Shown piece by piece: positions 7,025 to 15,371 of a stretch of 64,000 nt of DNA. Numbering within the stretch: position 1 is the stretch's first letter; each line of letters begins with the position of its first letter. This DNA is from JAXGRD01 sp040766105. Lineage in GTDB: Bacteria > Bacillota > Clostridia > Peptostreptococcales > Anaerovoracaceae. Made by a program: the position numbers and the translations under genes. Location of the stretch: assembly GCA_040766105.1 (NCBI GenBank), contig JAXGRD010000001.1, forward strand, positions 62,001 through 126,000, read 5' to 3'. The notes under the pieces are model-generated. The model did not search any database. It was not told where the DNA came from and worked only from the letters and a program-made list of their open reading frames with translations.

Positions 7025-8510
7025 CTTCTCCCCTGGGAAGGTCGTTGGGAACCGTCCCCTTCTTTCGATAAAATGCGATATAGCCAAAGACACACAAGAT
7101 TCCGCCGGCGATGGCCAATCCCAGTACGGGACTCAGACCCTGACCTTGGAAGAAGTCCCAATAGCCCTTTACATATACGGTCAGAATAACCAAGGGTAAA
7201 ATAAACAACATATATATACGAATGGGCGGCATTTTCAGTCCCTTTCCGGAATTTGCTTCTGCGATGAAGTTCTCCCAGCCCCAGCCGTATCTTCTCACAC
7301 AGAAGAGGACATAGAACAAAGAGCCCAAGGGTAGCAAGTTATTGGAAACGATAAAATCTTCTAAATCCATGATGTTGGACTCCGGCCCGAAGGGGTGGAA
7401 ATCCGACCAAAGGTTAAATCCCAATACGCAGGGCATGGAAAGTATGATGATAGCAACGATGTTTACCATGACCGCCTTTTTTCTCGGCCAGTGCCAAAGG
7501 TCCATGGCAAAGGCGATAATATTTTCAAAGACGGCGATGACCGTCGATAGTGCTGCAAAACATAGGAAGAGGAAGAAGGCAGCACCCCAAATCTGTCCCC
7601 CGGCCATTTCGTTAAACACGTTGGGCAAGGTAATGAAGATCAGTCCCGGTCCCGCACCCGGCTCAATGCCGAAGGCAAAACAGGATGGAATGATAATCAA
7701 TCCGGCCATGAGCGCTACGGAGGTGTCCAGCACGGTGATGCCCACCGCTTCTCCCGGTAAAGATCGACTCTTCCCAAGATAGCTTCCGAAGATGGCCATG
7801 GATCCGATACCCAAGCTGAGGGTAAAGAAGGATTGGGCCATGGCACCAAAGAGCACATTTCCGATACCTTTTTCCACCATATCGTCAAAGTCCGGTATCA
7901 AGTAGAACCGCAATCCCTCCGATGCACCGGGAAGGGTGACGGAACGAATGCACATGATAATCATCAACACCAGTAAGGCAATCATCATAATTTTGGTAAT
8001 CTTCTCCACGCCCCGTTGCAAACCCAGGGAACAGATTCCGAAGGAAATGAGAACGGCAACGATCATCCAAAAGGTCATTACGCCGGCAGATCCCAGCATA
8101 TTTCCAAAGTCGGCTCCGATTTCTTCGGGGGTCAACTTCATCAGTGTACCGCGTATCATCTTATAGAAGTAGAACAGGGTCCATCCGGCCACCATGGTGT
8201 AAAACATCATGAGCATGTAGTTTCCCAACATACCCAAGTAACCGTACCGATGTGCGATGGCTCCCTTCGGCTCCAAGACCCGGAAAGAAGAGGCAACCGA
8301 CTTTTGTGAACCTCGCCCAACAGAGAACTCGCAGACCATAATGGGAATCCCCAATATTGCTAAGAACACCAGATATATTAATATGAATCCGGCTCCACCA
8401 AACTGTCCGGTCATGTAAGGAAACTTCCACACATTACCCAATCCGATGGCGCAGCCTGCAGATACCAACATAAATCCCATACGGGATCCAAACTTTTCTC
8501 TCTCGCCCAA
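7008..8510 (-). CDS. NSS-family sodium-coupled amino acid transporter
   Basis: A 500-residue integral membrane protein of the neurotransmitter:sodium symporter family. The N-terminus has the signature of TM1, 'AIGLGNVWKFPY', which forms the Na+ and substrate site, after 'SRMGFMLVSAG'. About eleven or twelve hydrophobic segments follow, with a short Asp/Glu/Lys-rich C-terminal tail. Bacterial members import tyrosine, tryptophan or branched amino acids with Na+. It lies between iorB (12 nt away) and ptb, so it probably brings in the amino acid that this operon ferments. The exact substrate cannot be read from the sequence. Confidence 0.93.
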   Translation of the reverse strand: MGEREKFGSRMGFMLVSAGCAIGLGNVWKFPYMTGQFGGAGFILIYLVFLAILGIPIMVCEFSVGRGSQKSVASSFRVLEPKGAIAHRYGYLGMLGNYMLMMFYTMVAGWTLFYFYKMIRGTLMKLTPEEIGADFGNMLGSAGVMTFWMIVAVLISFGICSLGLQRGVEKITKIMMIALLVLMIIMCIRSVTLPGASEGLRFYLIPDFDDMVEKGIGNVLFGAMAQSFFTLSLGIGSMAIFGSYLGKSRSLPGEAVGITVLDTSVALMAGLIIIPSCFAFGIEPGAGPGLIFITLPNVFNEMAGGQIWGAAFFLFLCFAALSTVIAVFENIIAFAMDLWHWPRKKAVMVNIVAIIILSMPCVLGFNLWSDFHPFGPESNIMDLEDFIVSNNLLPLGSLFYVLFCVRRYGWGWENFIAEANSGKGLKMPPIRIYMLFILPLVILTVYVKGYWDFFQGQGLSPVLGLAIAGGILCVFGYIAFYRKKGTVPNDLPRGEDDKRF

Positions 8511-8522
8511 GTGCCTCTCTCC

Positions 8523-9095
8523 TTATATTGCGTATCCGGCTTCAAAAGCCTTTATATTCAACTCTTCAAATCCTTTTTTGACATTGCTCTTAATGGTCTC
8601 ATGCCAGTCCACGTTGGGAACATCCATGGCTTTCACCAAGGCGCCTAGGAGAACCACGTTCATGGCCTTGCTGTTGCCCAAGTCTTTGGCGATTTCTCCG
8701 GCCTCGATGGTCAGGATGCTAGCCTTCTCACCCAGGGTTTCCAGAATTTCTTCCGGATACTCAGCCACGCCCATGAGGATGGGTGCGGAGGGAATTTCAA
8801 AGTCGTTGATGACCATCTTCCCGTCCTTTTTCAGGTATTCCAACCAGCGGAGGGCTTCCATCTTTTCAAAGGCGACAATGACGTCCGCTTCGCCCTTGCC
8901 TACGATGGGGGAGTACACCTTATCTCCGTATCTCACCTGCGTGGAAACGTTGCCCCCTCTCTGGCTCATCCCGTGAATTTCGCTCATCTTTACATCATAG
9001 CCGGCAGCCATGAGGCCTTCGGTCAAAATCTTGCTGGCTAGGATGGTCCCTTGACCCCCTACGCCAACCAGAAGTATGTTCTTTACATTGCTCAT
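8523..9095 (-). CDS. iorB: Indolepyruvate:ferredoxin oxidoreductase beta subunit
   Basis: A 190-residue gamma-type subunit of a 2-oxoacid:ferredoxin oxidoreductase. It opens with 'ILLVGVGGQGTILASKIL', the nucleotide/CoA-interacting loop of this fold, followed by 'SEIHGMSQRGGNVSTQVRYG', diagnostic for IorB. The ATG at 9095 overlaps the iorA stop codon by one base (TAATG), which is typical of coupled subunits; the longer frame reaching 9251 is an artefact of reading into iorA. With IorA it oxidatively decarboxylates aryl pyruvates to aryl-acetyl-CoA and reduces ferredoxin. Confidence 0.94.
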   Translation of the reverse strand: MSNVKNILLVGVGGQGTILASKILTEGLMAAGYDVKMSEIHGMSQRGGNVSTQVRYGDKVYSPIVGKGEADVIVAFEKMEALRWLEYLKKDGKMVINDFEIPSAPILMGVAEYPEEILETLGEKASILTIEAGEIAKDLGNSKAMNVVLLGALVKAMDVPNVDWHETIKSNVKKGFEELNIKAFEAGYAI

Positions 9096-10876
9096 TATTT
9101 CCCCTCCTCGATTAAACTGATGGCATTGAACGGGCACACCTGCTGGCAAACAGTGCAACCGGTGCAGGAAACTTCGTCGATAGCCACCTTTTCCTTGGTG
9201 GAATGGATGGCAGGACAACCGGTTTTGACGCACATCTTGCAGTTGGTGCAAGTTTCCTGATCGATGCGACAGCTCTTGGGAGAAAGGTCAAAGGCCTCCC
9301 TGTCCTCCGGTGTGAACTTCTTCAGGATGCAGGGCCACTTGGTGATGATTACCGTAGGTTCGTCCTTGGCAATGGCTTCATCCAAGGTTTTGTGCACCTC
9401 TTCCAGAATGTTGGGGTCAATGACGTAGATGTTTTCCTTCTTTACGCCGATGGCCAGGCAGAGAGCGGGAATATCCGCTTCAATGGCTTTCTTGCCCATG
9501 AGGGTGTAGCCGGTGCCGGGGTTTTCTTGGTGGCCCGTCATGGCGGTGATTCTATTGTCCAAGATGACGGAAACGTTGGTTCCGCCGTTGTACACTTCGT
9601 TCATCAGGCTGGTGATGCCGCTGTGGAAGAAGGTAGAATCTCCAATGACGGAAACCACCTTGGTGGGCATGTTGGCCCTGTCCAAAGCAACGGAAGCACC
9701 GTGTCCCGTGGATATGGAGCCACCCATGCAGAAGCAGGTGTCCATGGCGCTAAGTGGAGGTGCGGAGCCTAGAGTGTAGCAGCCGATATCTCCAGTAATC
9801 ATCAGATTTTTCTTCTTGCCCAGTGCATAGAAGAATCCTCTGTGGGGACAGCCGGCGCAGAGGGTCGGCGGCCGCATGACGGCTTCCTTGTCCGATTTGG
9901 TGGTTTCGCTTTCTATGCCAAAGACGGCCCTCTTCACGATGTCGGTGTTTAGCTCGTCGTACTTGGGAATCAAATCCTTTCCGATACACTCAATCCCTGC
10001 CATCTTCAGGTGGTTTTCAATGTAGGGATCCATCTCCTCAATGACATATACCTTGTCCACCTTGCTTGCAAATTCCTTGAGAAGGGCCATGGGCATGGGG
10101 AAGGTCATTCCCAACTTCAGGTAGGAAGCATCTTCTCCAAAGGCCTCTCTTGCATATTGATAAGCAACGCCGCTGGTCACCACACCCACCTTGGTATCGT
10201 TGTATTCCGGCTGATTGATTTCCGTTTCGCAGGCATATGCTTCCATGGCCGCGAGCCGATCTTCCAACTTGGCACGCATCACCTTTCCGTTGGCCGGTGT
10301 TGCCACAAACTTCTTGATGTTCTTCTCATAGGGGACGATGGGCTTGGTAACCCTTTCCCCCAGTTCCACCGAACTCTTGGAGTGACAAACTCTGGTGGTC
10401 AGTCGCATGAGAACCGGTGTGTCAAAACGCTCGGACAGCTCAAATCCCAGCTTGGTAAAGTCCTTGGCTTCCTGGCTGTCCGCCGGCTCCAACATGAGGA
10501 CTCGTGCCGCTGTCGCATAATTTCTGTTGTCCTGTTCGTTCTGGGAAGAGTGCATGCCCGGATCGTCTGCCGATACCAGAATCATGCCTCCCGTTACGCC
10601 TGTATATGCAAATGTGAAGAGAGGATCTGCCGCCACGTTGACGCCAACGTGCTTCATGGCCGACAGGGAGCGTACGCCCGCAACAGAGGCACCGATGGCT
10701 GACTCCAAGGCAACCTTTTCGTTGGGTGCCCATTCGCAGTACAGATCGTCCTTATAGTTCACAATGTTTTCCAATATTTCCGTGCTGGGTGTCCCCGGGT
10801 AGGCAGACGCAAATTCCAGTCCGGCTTCCCAGGCACCTCTGGCAAGGGCCTCATTTCCCGACATCAATGTCTTCAT
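9095..10876 (-). CDS. iorA: Indolepyruvate:ferredoxin oxidoreductase alpha subunit
   Basis: A 593-residue thiamine-diphosphate enzyme subunit of normal length. The N-terminal third is the pyrimidine-binding domain ('SAYPGTPSTEILE'). The middle has the TPP/Mg block 'CAGCPHRGFFYALGK', 'GDIGCYTLGSAPPL' and 'VIGDSTFFHSG'. The C-terminal 60 residues carry two ferredoxin-type [4Fe-4S] motifs, CTNCKMCVKTGCP and CTGCTVCQQVCP. It starts with an AAGGAGG site upstream and is the first gene of the ior-NSS-ptb-buk-aminotransferase cluster. A TATAAT near 10917-10922 could be its -10. Expected substrates are indolepyruvate, phenylpyruvate and 4-hydroxyphenylpyruvate. Confidence 0.95.
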   Translation of the reverse strand: MKTLMSGNEALARGAWEAGLEFASAYPGTPSTEILENIVNYKDDLYCEWAPNEKVALESAIGASVAGVRSLSAMKHVGVNVAADPLFTFAYTGVTGGMILVSADDPGMHSSQNEQDNRNYATAARVLMLEPADSQEAKDFTKLGFELSERFDTPVLMRLTTRVCHSKSSVELGERVTKPIVPYEKNIKKFVATPANGKVMRAKLEDRLAAMEAYACETEINQPEYNDTKVGVVTSGVAYQYAREAFGEDASYLKLGMTFPMPMALLKEFASKVDKVYVIEEMDPYIENHLKMAGIECIGKDLIPKYDELNTDIVKRAVFGIESETTKSDKEAVMRPPTLCAGCPHRGFFYALGKKKNLMITGDIGCYTLGSAPPLSAMDTCFCMGGSISTGHGASVALDRANMPTKVVSVIGDSTFFHSGITSLMNEVYNGGTNVSVILDNRITAMTGHQENPGTGYTLMGKKAIEADIPALCLAIGVKKENIYVIDPNILEEVHKTLDEAIAKDEPTVIITKWPCILKKFTPEDREAFDLSPKSCRIDQETCTNCKMCVKTGCPAIHSTKEKVAIDEVSCTGCTVCQQVCPFNAISLIEEGK

Positions 10877-10933
10877 TTCTTCCTCCTTATATCAATCATA
10901 TTTCTCAGCATTTCCCAATTATATCATAAGAAT

Positions 10934-11890
10934 CTACACAATAGAACGGATTATTGACTTCAATTCCTCCGAAGTTCCGGCTTTATTCACGGCTCTGCGG
11001 ACCGCTGTGGCGTGGCTTTCTCCTTTTAGATACCAGCCCACATGCTTTCGCATTTCTCGCACCGCTGCATACTCTCCCTTTTCTCTTTCAATCAGGTCAT
11101 AGTGGCGCAGCATCATGTGGCACTTTTCCTCCTTCGTAGGCCTTGGCGGTTTCTCTTCCCCCTTCCAAAGGGCAAGGGCATCTCGAAAGATCCACGGGTT
11201 TCCCAGCATGCCTCTCCCCACCATAACCAAGTCGCATCCCGTTTCCTCGGGCATCCGCACCGCCGTCTCACCGTCAAAGATGTCCCCGTTGCCGATGACG
11301 GGAATCCCCACCGCCGCCTTGACTTTGGCGATGATTTCCCAGTCCGCATCTCCGGTATAAAACTGGTCCCTAGTCCTGCCGTGGACGGTTACCGCCGCCA
11401 CACCGGCCGCCTCTGCAGCCTTGGCCGCTTCCACCGCCACCACGGAATCCCTGTCCCAGCCCTTTCGGATCTTGACGGTCACCGGCTTTCCGGCCTTGCG
11501 GACACAGGCTTCCGTTACGCGGTACAAAAGATCCAAGTCCTTCAGCAGGGCGGAACCTTCTCCGTTTTTTACCACCTTTGGCACGGGACAACCCATGTTA
11601 ATATCCAAAATTACATTGTCTCTGGGGCGAAGGATCTCAGCGGTCTTCTCTATAACCGCAGGCTCACTGCCGAAGATTTGAAAAGCAACCTTTCCTTCCT
11701 CCGGGCCGATGAAAAGCAACCGCTCCGTCTTTTCATTGCTGTATAAAAGCCCCTTGCCGCTGACCATTTCCGAGTAGGTCAAAGCGGCACCCATTTCCCC
11801 GTATAGGGTTCTGGCTGCCGCATCGGTGATTCCTGCTAAAGGAGCTGCCAAAAACGGATTGGCTAACTCAATATTTCCGATTCTTCTCAT
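10934..11890 (-). CDS. dusB: tRNA-dihydrouridine synthase
   Basis: A 318-residue FMN enzyme that reduces uridine to dihydrouridine in the tRNA D-loop. Signatures are 'NPFLAAPLAGITD' at the N-terminus, 'DINMGCPVPKV' with the catalytic Cys, 'VTVKIRKGWD', 'VTVHGRTRDQFY' and 'MVGRGMLGNPWIF'. The length and order fit the DusB group common in Firmicutes. Its start overlaps the 3' end of coaX by 23 nt, so the two are co-translated. The usual Firmicute pairing of dusB with coaX or lysS supports the call. Confidence 0.93.
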   Translation of the reverse strand: MRRIGNIELANPFLAAPLAGITDAAARTLYGEMGAALTYSEMVSGKGLLYSNEKTERLLFIGPEEGKVAFQIFGSEPAVIEKTAEILRPRDNVILDINMGCPVPKVVKNGEGSALLKDLDLLYRVTEACVRKAGKPVTVKIRKGWDRDSVVAVEAAKAAEAAGVAAVTVHGRTRDQFYTGDADWEIIAKVKAAVGIPVIGNGDIFDGETAVRMPEETGCDLVMVGRGMLGNPWIFRDALALWKGEEKPPRPTKEEKCHMMLRHYDLIEREKGEYAAVREMRKHVGWYLKGESHATAVRRAVNKAGTSEELKSIIRSIV

Positions 11891-12656
11891 ATATCAGTTC
11901 CAGACCTTCCAAAGTCAGGAGCCCATCCACATAGTCGATACATTCCAAGCCTTCGTACATCATATTGGCAAGGCCTCCCGTGGCAACCACGGTAGCCGTC
12001 TTGCCGCTGGGGGTGAAGGCCTCCAGTTCCGTTTCCATCTTCCTTACGATGAAGTCCACCAGACCCATGTGTCCGTATACCAGACCCGACTGCATGCTTT
12101 CAATGGTGTCTCTGCAGATGACCAGTCCCGGCGGTTCCAACTCTACCTTGGGCAACTTTGCCGCTCTCTGGAAGAGGGCATCGGAGGAAATCTTGATTCC
12201 CGGTGCAATGGTACCCCCCAAGTATTCTTCGTTCTCCGTGATAGCACAGAAGGTGGTGGCAGTTCCAAAGTCGATGATGATCAAAGGGCCGCCGTATTTG
12301 GCATAGCCACCCACGGCATTGACAATTCTGTCGGCACCCACCTGCTTGGGGTTTTCATACTTAATGAGAAGACCGGTTTTGATACCCGCCTCAACCACAA
12401 TGGCTTTTTTCTTCAAGTACTTTTGAGAAAGATGCTGCAAGGTGTACAGCACCGATGGAACAACGGTGGAGATGATGATATCCTCCACATCGCTGATGTT
12501 CAGACCTTCATATTCAAAGAGTTGATTCAGTATCATTCCGTACTCGTCGGCGCTCTTGTTGCTGTCTGTCTTCAGTCGCCAGTTTTGGATGAGTTTTCTC
12601 CCCTCGAATACACCCAACACGATGTTGGTGTTTCCGACATCAAAGGCTAGTAGCAT
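11868..12656 (-). CDS. coaX: Type III pantothenate kinase
   Basis: A 262-residue cytoplasmic kinase that phosphorylates pantothenate in the first step of coenzyme A synthesis. It is an ASKHA-fold protein: 'LLAFDVGNTNIVLGVFEG' at the start, 'DRIVNAVGG' in the middle, 'IIIDFGTATTFCAI' with the second phosphate loop, and 'LGGTIAPGIKISSDALF' and 'VVATGGLA' in the C-terminal half. The length is normal. It is followed by dusB with a 23-nt overlap and preceded by a terminator that ends the decarboxylase operon. Confidence 0.94.
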   Translation of the reverse strand: MLLAFDVGNTNIVLGVFEGRKLIQNWRLKTDSNKSADEYGMILNQLFEYEGLNISDVEDIIISTVVPSVLYTLQHLSQKYLKKKAIVVEAGIKTGLLIKYENPKQVGADRIVNAVGGYAKYGGPLIIIDFGTATTFCAITENEEYLGGTIAPGIKISSDALFQRAAKLPKVELEPPGLVICRDTIESMQSGLVYGHMGLVDFIVRKMETELEAFTPSGKTATVVATGGLANMMYEGLECIDYVDGLLTLEGLELIYEKNRKY

Positions 12657-12692
12657 GGTTTCTCCCTTCGCTCTGCAAATGAATTCCTGTTA

Positions 12693-12732
12693 TTCAAAAA
12701 AATTAATAAGAGGCGCCGTTTCTGGCGCCTCT
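12693..12732 (-). terminator. Rho-independent terminator of the mmd operon
   Basis: On the minus strand AGAGGCGCC (12732-12724) pairs perfectly with GGCGCCTCT (12717-12709) around a 6-nt loop and is followed by TATTAATTTTTTT. It lies 13 nt after the biotin-carrier stop and before coaX. Confidence 0.92.
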
Positions 12733-12745
12733 CCATTATAGCAAA

Positions 12746-13168
12746 TTATTTTAAAGTTACAAGTACATCGCCGGAATTTACAGCCGCGCCCTTTGTAGCA
12801 GGTACGGTGTCTACGGTTCCTGCCTGGGGTGCCACAATTTCGTTTTCCATCTTCATGGCTTCCAGGATGATGAGGATGTCTCCTTCAGCAACCTGCTGTC
12901 CCGGGGATACTTTAACGTCCAGAACGGTTCCGGGCATGGGTGCATTTACGGTTGCTGCGCCTGCGCTTGGTGCCGCTGCAGGAGCTGCGGGTGCTGCCGG
13001 TGCAGGAGCGGGAGCCGCTTCGGGTGCGGGTGCTGCTGCAGGTGCTGCGGGTGCCGCCGGTGCTGCCGCCGGGGCCGGTGCAGGTGCTGCCGCCGCTGCG
13101 CCGCCTGCTGCTTCTTCAACTTCTACTGCATAGGTAGTGCCGTTTACGGTTATGTTGTACTGTTTCAT
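12746..13168 (-). CDS. Biotin carboxyl carrier protein of an acyl-CoA decarboxylase
   Basis: A 140-residue biotin carrier (gamma subunit) of a sodium-translocating acyl-CoA decarboxylase. The first 18 residues form a short beta segment. A roughly 50-residue linker made almost only of Ala and Pro follows (about 19-68), which is a flexible swinging arm. The C-terminal 70 residues form a biotinyl domain with the biotin-accepting Lys in 'ILEAMKMENEIVAP'. The Ala-Pro linker is why this stretch is very G+C-rich and has long spurious frames. It is the last gene of mmdA-delta-carrier, 18 nt after the delta-like gene. Confidence 0.9.
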   Translation of the reverse strand: MKQYNITVNGTTYAVEVEEAAGGAAAAAPAPAPAAAPAAPAAPAAAPAPEAAPAPAPAAPAAPAAAPSAGAATVNAPMPGTVLDVKVSPGQQVAEGDILIILEAMKMENEIVAPQAGTVDTVPATKGAAVNSGDVLVTLK

Positions 13169-13186
13169 TGATTCCTTCTCCTTTTG

Positions 13187-13666
13187 CTATATTTTCCTAC
13201 TATCAATACTCTCGTTACGGCCGGCATTAGACCATACCGTAGAAGGTCCGGAGACCCTGCGTATCCTTTTTACAATCAAGTCCGGTTCGGCAGTGCCGCC
13301 TTCGTAGGCTGCAATGGCTGCCGCGATGACTGCCGCTAAGGCACCGTCATCTGCCGTACCGGCCACAGTCTCAGCTGAAGCTGCCGGCGCCGGTGCTGCC
13401 GCCGCTGCTGCAGGTGTTGCTGCCGCCGGAGCGGGTGCTGTTGCAGGAGCATGACCCCCTGCGTGAGCCGCTACATATGCTTCTTTCTTCGCATTGCCCA
13501 TGGACATCAGCTTAGTCGTTATGGCGATGATTCCCCAAAGAAGAAGCAGAATAGTAAATGTCGTGCCCATCCCCATGAGAGTGGTGATTCCGGCGCCTGC
13601 CAGCTTATCCATAAAGGGAAGCTCGTGGACGGTATCCGGATTTGCAAATAGTTCCATTAAACTCAT
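13187..13666 (-). CDS. Sodium-pump decarboxylase small membrane subunit (delta/OadG-like)
   Basis: A 159-residue single-span membrane protein. Residues about 24-50 form the only hydrophobic segment ('GMGTTFTILLLLWGIIAIT'). An Ala/Pro-rich linker (about 72-105) follows, then a conserved tail 'WSNAGRNESIDSRK' typical of the delta subunits of methylmalonyl- and glutaconyl-CoA decarboxylases, which assemble the complex on the membrane. It lies between the carboxyltransferase gene (11 nt) and the biotin carrier. An OadG gamma-type label is equivalent at this resolution. Confidence 0.85.
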   Translation of the reverse strand: MSLMELFANPDTVHELPFMDKLAGAGITTLMGMGTTFTILLLLWGIIAITTKLMSMGNAKKEAYVAAHAGGHAPATAPAPAAATPAAAAAAPAPAASAETVAGTADDGALAAVIAAAIAAYEGGTAEPDLIVKRIRRVSGPSTVWSNAGRNESIDSRKI

Positions 13667-13677
13667 GCTGCCACCTC

Positions 13678-15225
13678 CTATAGCGGAATGTTGCCGTGCT
13701 TCTTGGCAGGTAGAGACGCTCTCTTGGATGCCAACATATCGAAGGCACTGATGATTCTCTGCCTGGTCTCGGACGGCTCAATTACATCGTCTACATATCC
13801 CAGTTCCGCTGCTCTGTACGGATTGTTGAAGGCTTCTTCGTATTCGTCGATCTTTTCCTTTGTCTTGGCAATTGGATCGTCGGCTTCCTTGATTTCCTTC
13901 TTGATGGAGGAAATGATGTTTACCGCACCGCTGGCGCCCATCACTGCAATCTGTGCGGAAGGCCATGCAAGAACCATGTCGGATCCCAGTTCCTTGTTGC
14001 ACATTCCGATGTACGCACCGCCGTATGCCTTTCTGCAGATTACGGTAACCATGGGTACGGTCGCCTCACTGTAGGCATAGAGCATCTTGGCTCCGTGACG
14101 GATGATGCCGCCGTATTCCTGGTCGGTTCCCGGAAGGAATCCCGGAACATCTTCCAAGGTCAACATGGGAATGTTGAAGGCGTCACATCTTCTGATAAAT
14201 CTTGCAGCCTTGTCCGATGCGTCAACATCCAAACAACCTGCGCCCACCTTAGGCTGGTTGGCGATGACACCCACGGTCTTTCCGTCCATGCGGATAAAGC
14301 AGGTAATCATGTTCTTTGCAAAGCGCTCTGCTACGTCTAGGATTTCCCCATTGTCAGCCAAGGACTTGATGATTTCATACATGTCGTAAGCCTTGTTGGG
14401 ATTGTCCGGAATAATGTCGTTCAAATTGGAACACATCCTGTTGGGGTCGTCCGATGACTCGTATTCAGGCGGTGTTTCCATGTTGTTGGAGGGGAAGTAT
14501 CCGAGAAGATTCTTTACCTGATTCAGGGTATCTTCATCGTCCTTGCCCATGAAGTGTGCGTTTCCGCTCTTGGTGTTGTTGGTTCTGGCACCACCCAGTT
14601 CTTCCGCCGTTACTTCTTCACCGGTTACGGTCTTAATGACCTGAGGTCCGGTAATGAACATCTGGCTGGTCTTGTCTACCATGAAGATGAAGTCCGTGAT
14701 TGCGGGGGAGTAAACGGCTCCGCCGGCACAGGGCCCCATGATTACGGAAATCTGCGGGATAACTCCCGAAGAAATGGTGTTGTTCTTGAATATCTTGGAG
14801 AATCCGGAAAGAGATCCAACTCCTTCTTCTACTCTGGCTCCGCCGGAATCGTTGATTCCTACCAGAGGTGCTCCCATCTTTAAGGCCATACCTTGAACTT
14901 TGACGATTTTCTCTGCGTGATACTCACCCAGGGAACCGCCCATTACGGTGAAGTCCTGAGAAAAAGCGAACACCAGTCTGCCATCCACTGTTCCGTAACC
15001 GGTCACTACGCCGTCGCCGTGGAACTTCTTGTCCGGCATGTCAAAGTTGGTGCTTCTGTGGGACACAAACGTGTCAATTTCAACAAAGCTATCGGCATCA
15101 AAGAGAATGTCCAATCTTTCTCTTGCCGTTAGCTTGCCTCTCTCGTGTTGTGCCGCAACTCTCTTTTCTCCGCCGCCTTCTGCTATTTTTGCTTTAAATT
15201 GACGAAGCTCTTCCAGCTTGTTCAT
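13678..15225 (-). CDS. mmdA: Methylmalonyl-CoA decarboxylase alpha subunit (carboxyltransferase)
   Basis: A 515-residue acyl-CoA carboxyltransferase, the length of MmdA/PccB rather than the longer GcdA. It has two crotonase-like halves: oxyanion loops 'NDSGGARVEEGVGSL' and 'GPCAGGAVYSPAITDF' in the N-half, and 'PGFLPGTDQEYGGIIRHG' and 'KAYGGAYIGM' in the C-half. It transfers the carboxyl group of an acyl-CoA to biotin on the carrier protein encoded two genes downstream. In the known complexes a multi-span beta subunit then decarboxylates carboxybiotin and pumps Na+; no such gene is in this window. A propionyl-CoA carboxylase role is possible, though the delta-like partner argues for a decarboxylase. 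Confidence 0.88.
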   Translation of the reverse strand: MNKLEELRQFKAKIAEGGGEKRVAAQHERGKLTARERLDILFDADSFVEIDTFVSHRSTNFDMPDKKFHGDGVVTGYGTVDGRLVFAFSQDFTVMGGSLGEYHAEKIVKVQGMALKMGAPLVGINDSGGARVEEGVGSLSGFSKIFKNNTISSGVIPQISVIMGPCAGGAVYSPAITDFIFMVDKTSQMFITGPQVIKTVTGEEVTAEELGGARTNNTKSGNAHFMGKDDEDTLNQVKNLLGYFPSNNMETPPEYESSDDPNRMCSNLNDIIPDNPNKAYDMYEIIKSLADNGEILDVAERFAKNMITCFIRMDGKTVGVIANQPKVGAGCLDVDASDKAARFIRRCDAFNIPMLTLEDVPGFLPGTDQEYGGIIRHGAKMLYAYSEATVPMVTVICRKAYGGAYIGMCNKELGSDMVLAWPSAQIAVMGASGAVNIISSIKKEIKEADDPIAKTKEKIDEYEEAFNNPYRAAELGYVDDVIEPSETRQRIISAFDMLASKRASLPAKKHGNIPL

Positions 15226-15287
15226 ATATGATTCCTCCTTAATAATATTGGATTCTTATACTTCTTTTGTGCCTTCGCACCAAAGTT

Positions 15288-15316
15288 ACTATATCTTAAT
15301 CATGCTGATTTTTCAA
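15288..15316 (-). promoter_or_regulatory. Sigma-A type promoter for the mmd operon
   Basis: On the minus strand TTGAAA (15316-15311), a 17-bp spacer and TATAGT (15293-15288), about 63 nt before the mmdA start. A small GTGC-GAAG-GCAC hairpin lies near the expected transcript start. Confidence 0.8.
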
Positions 15317-15371
15317 GAGATTTTGATTTGTATACATTATTCTTATCACTATTTTCTGCGTTTTTCTCCAA

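Noticed and set aside
12807..13133. Ala/Gly-rich plus-strand frame of 108 codons
   Set aside because: It is the antisense reading of the Ala-Pro linker of the biotin carrier, where GC-rich repeats leave several frames open.
13678..15225. Glutaconyl-CoA decarboxylase alpha subunit (gcdA)
   Set aside because: GcdA is longer (about 587 residues) and no hydroxyglutarate pathway genes are nearby; the 515-residue length fits MmdA/PccB.
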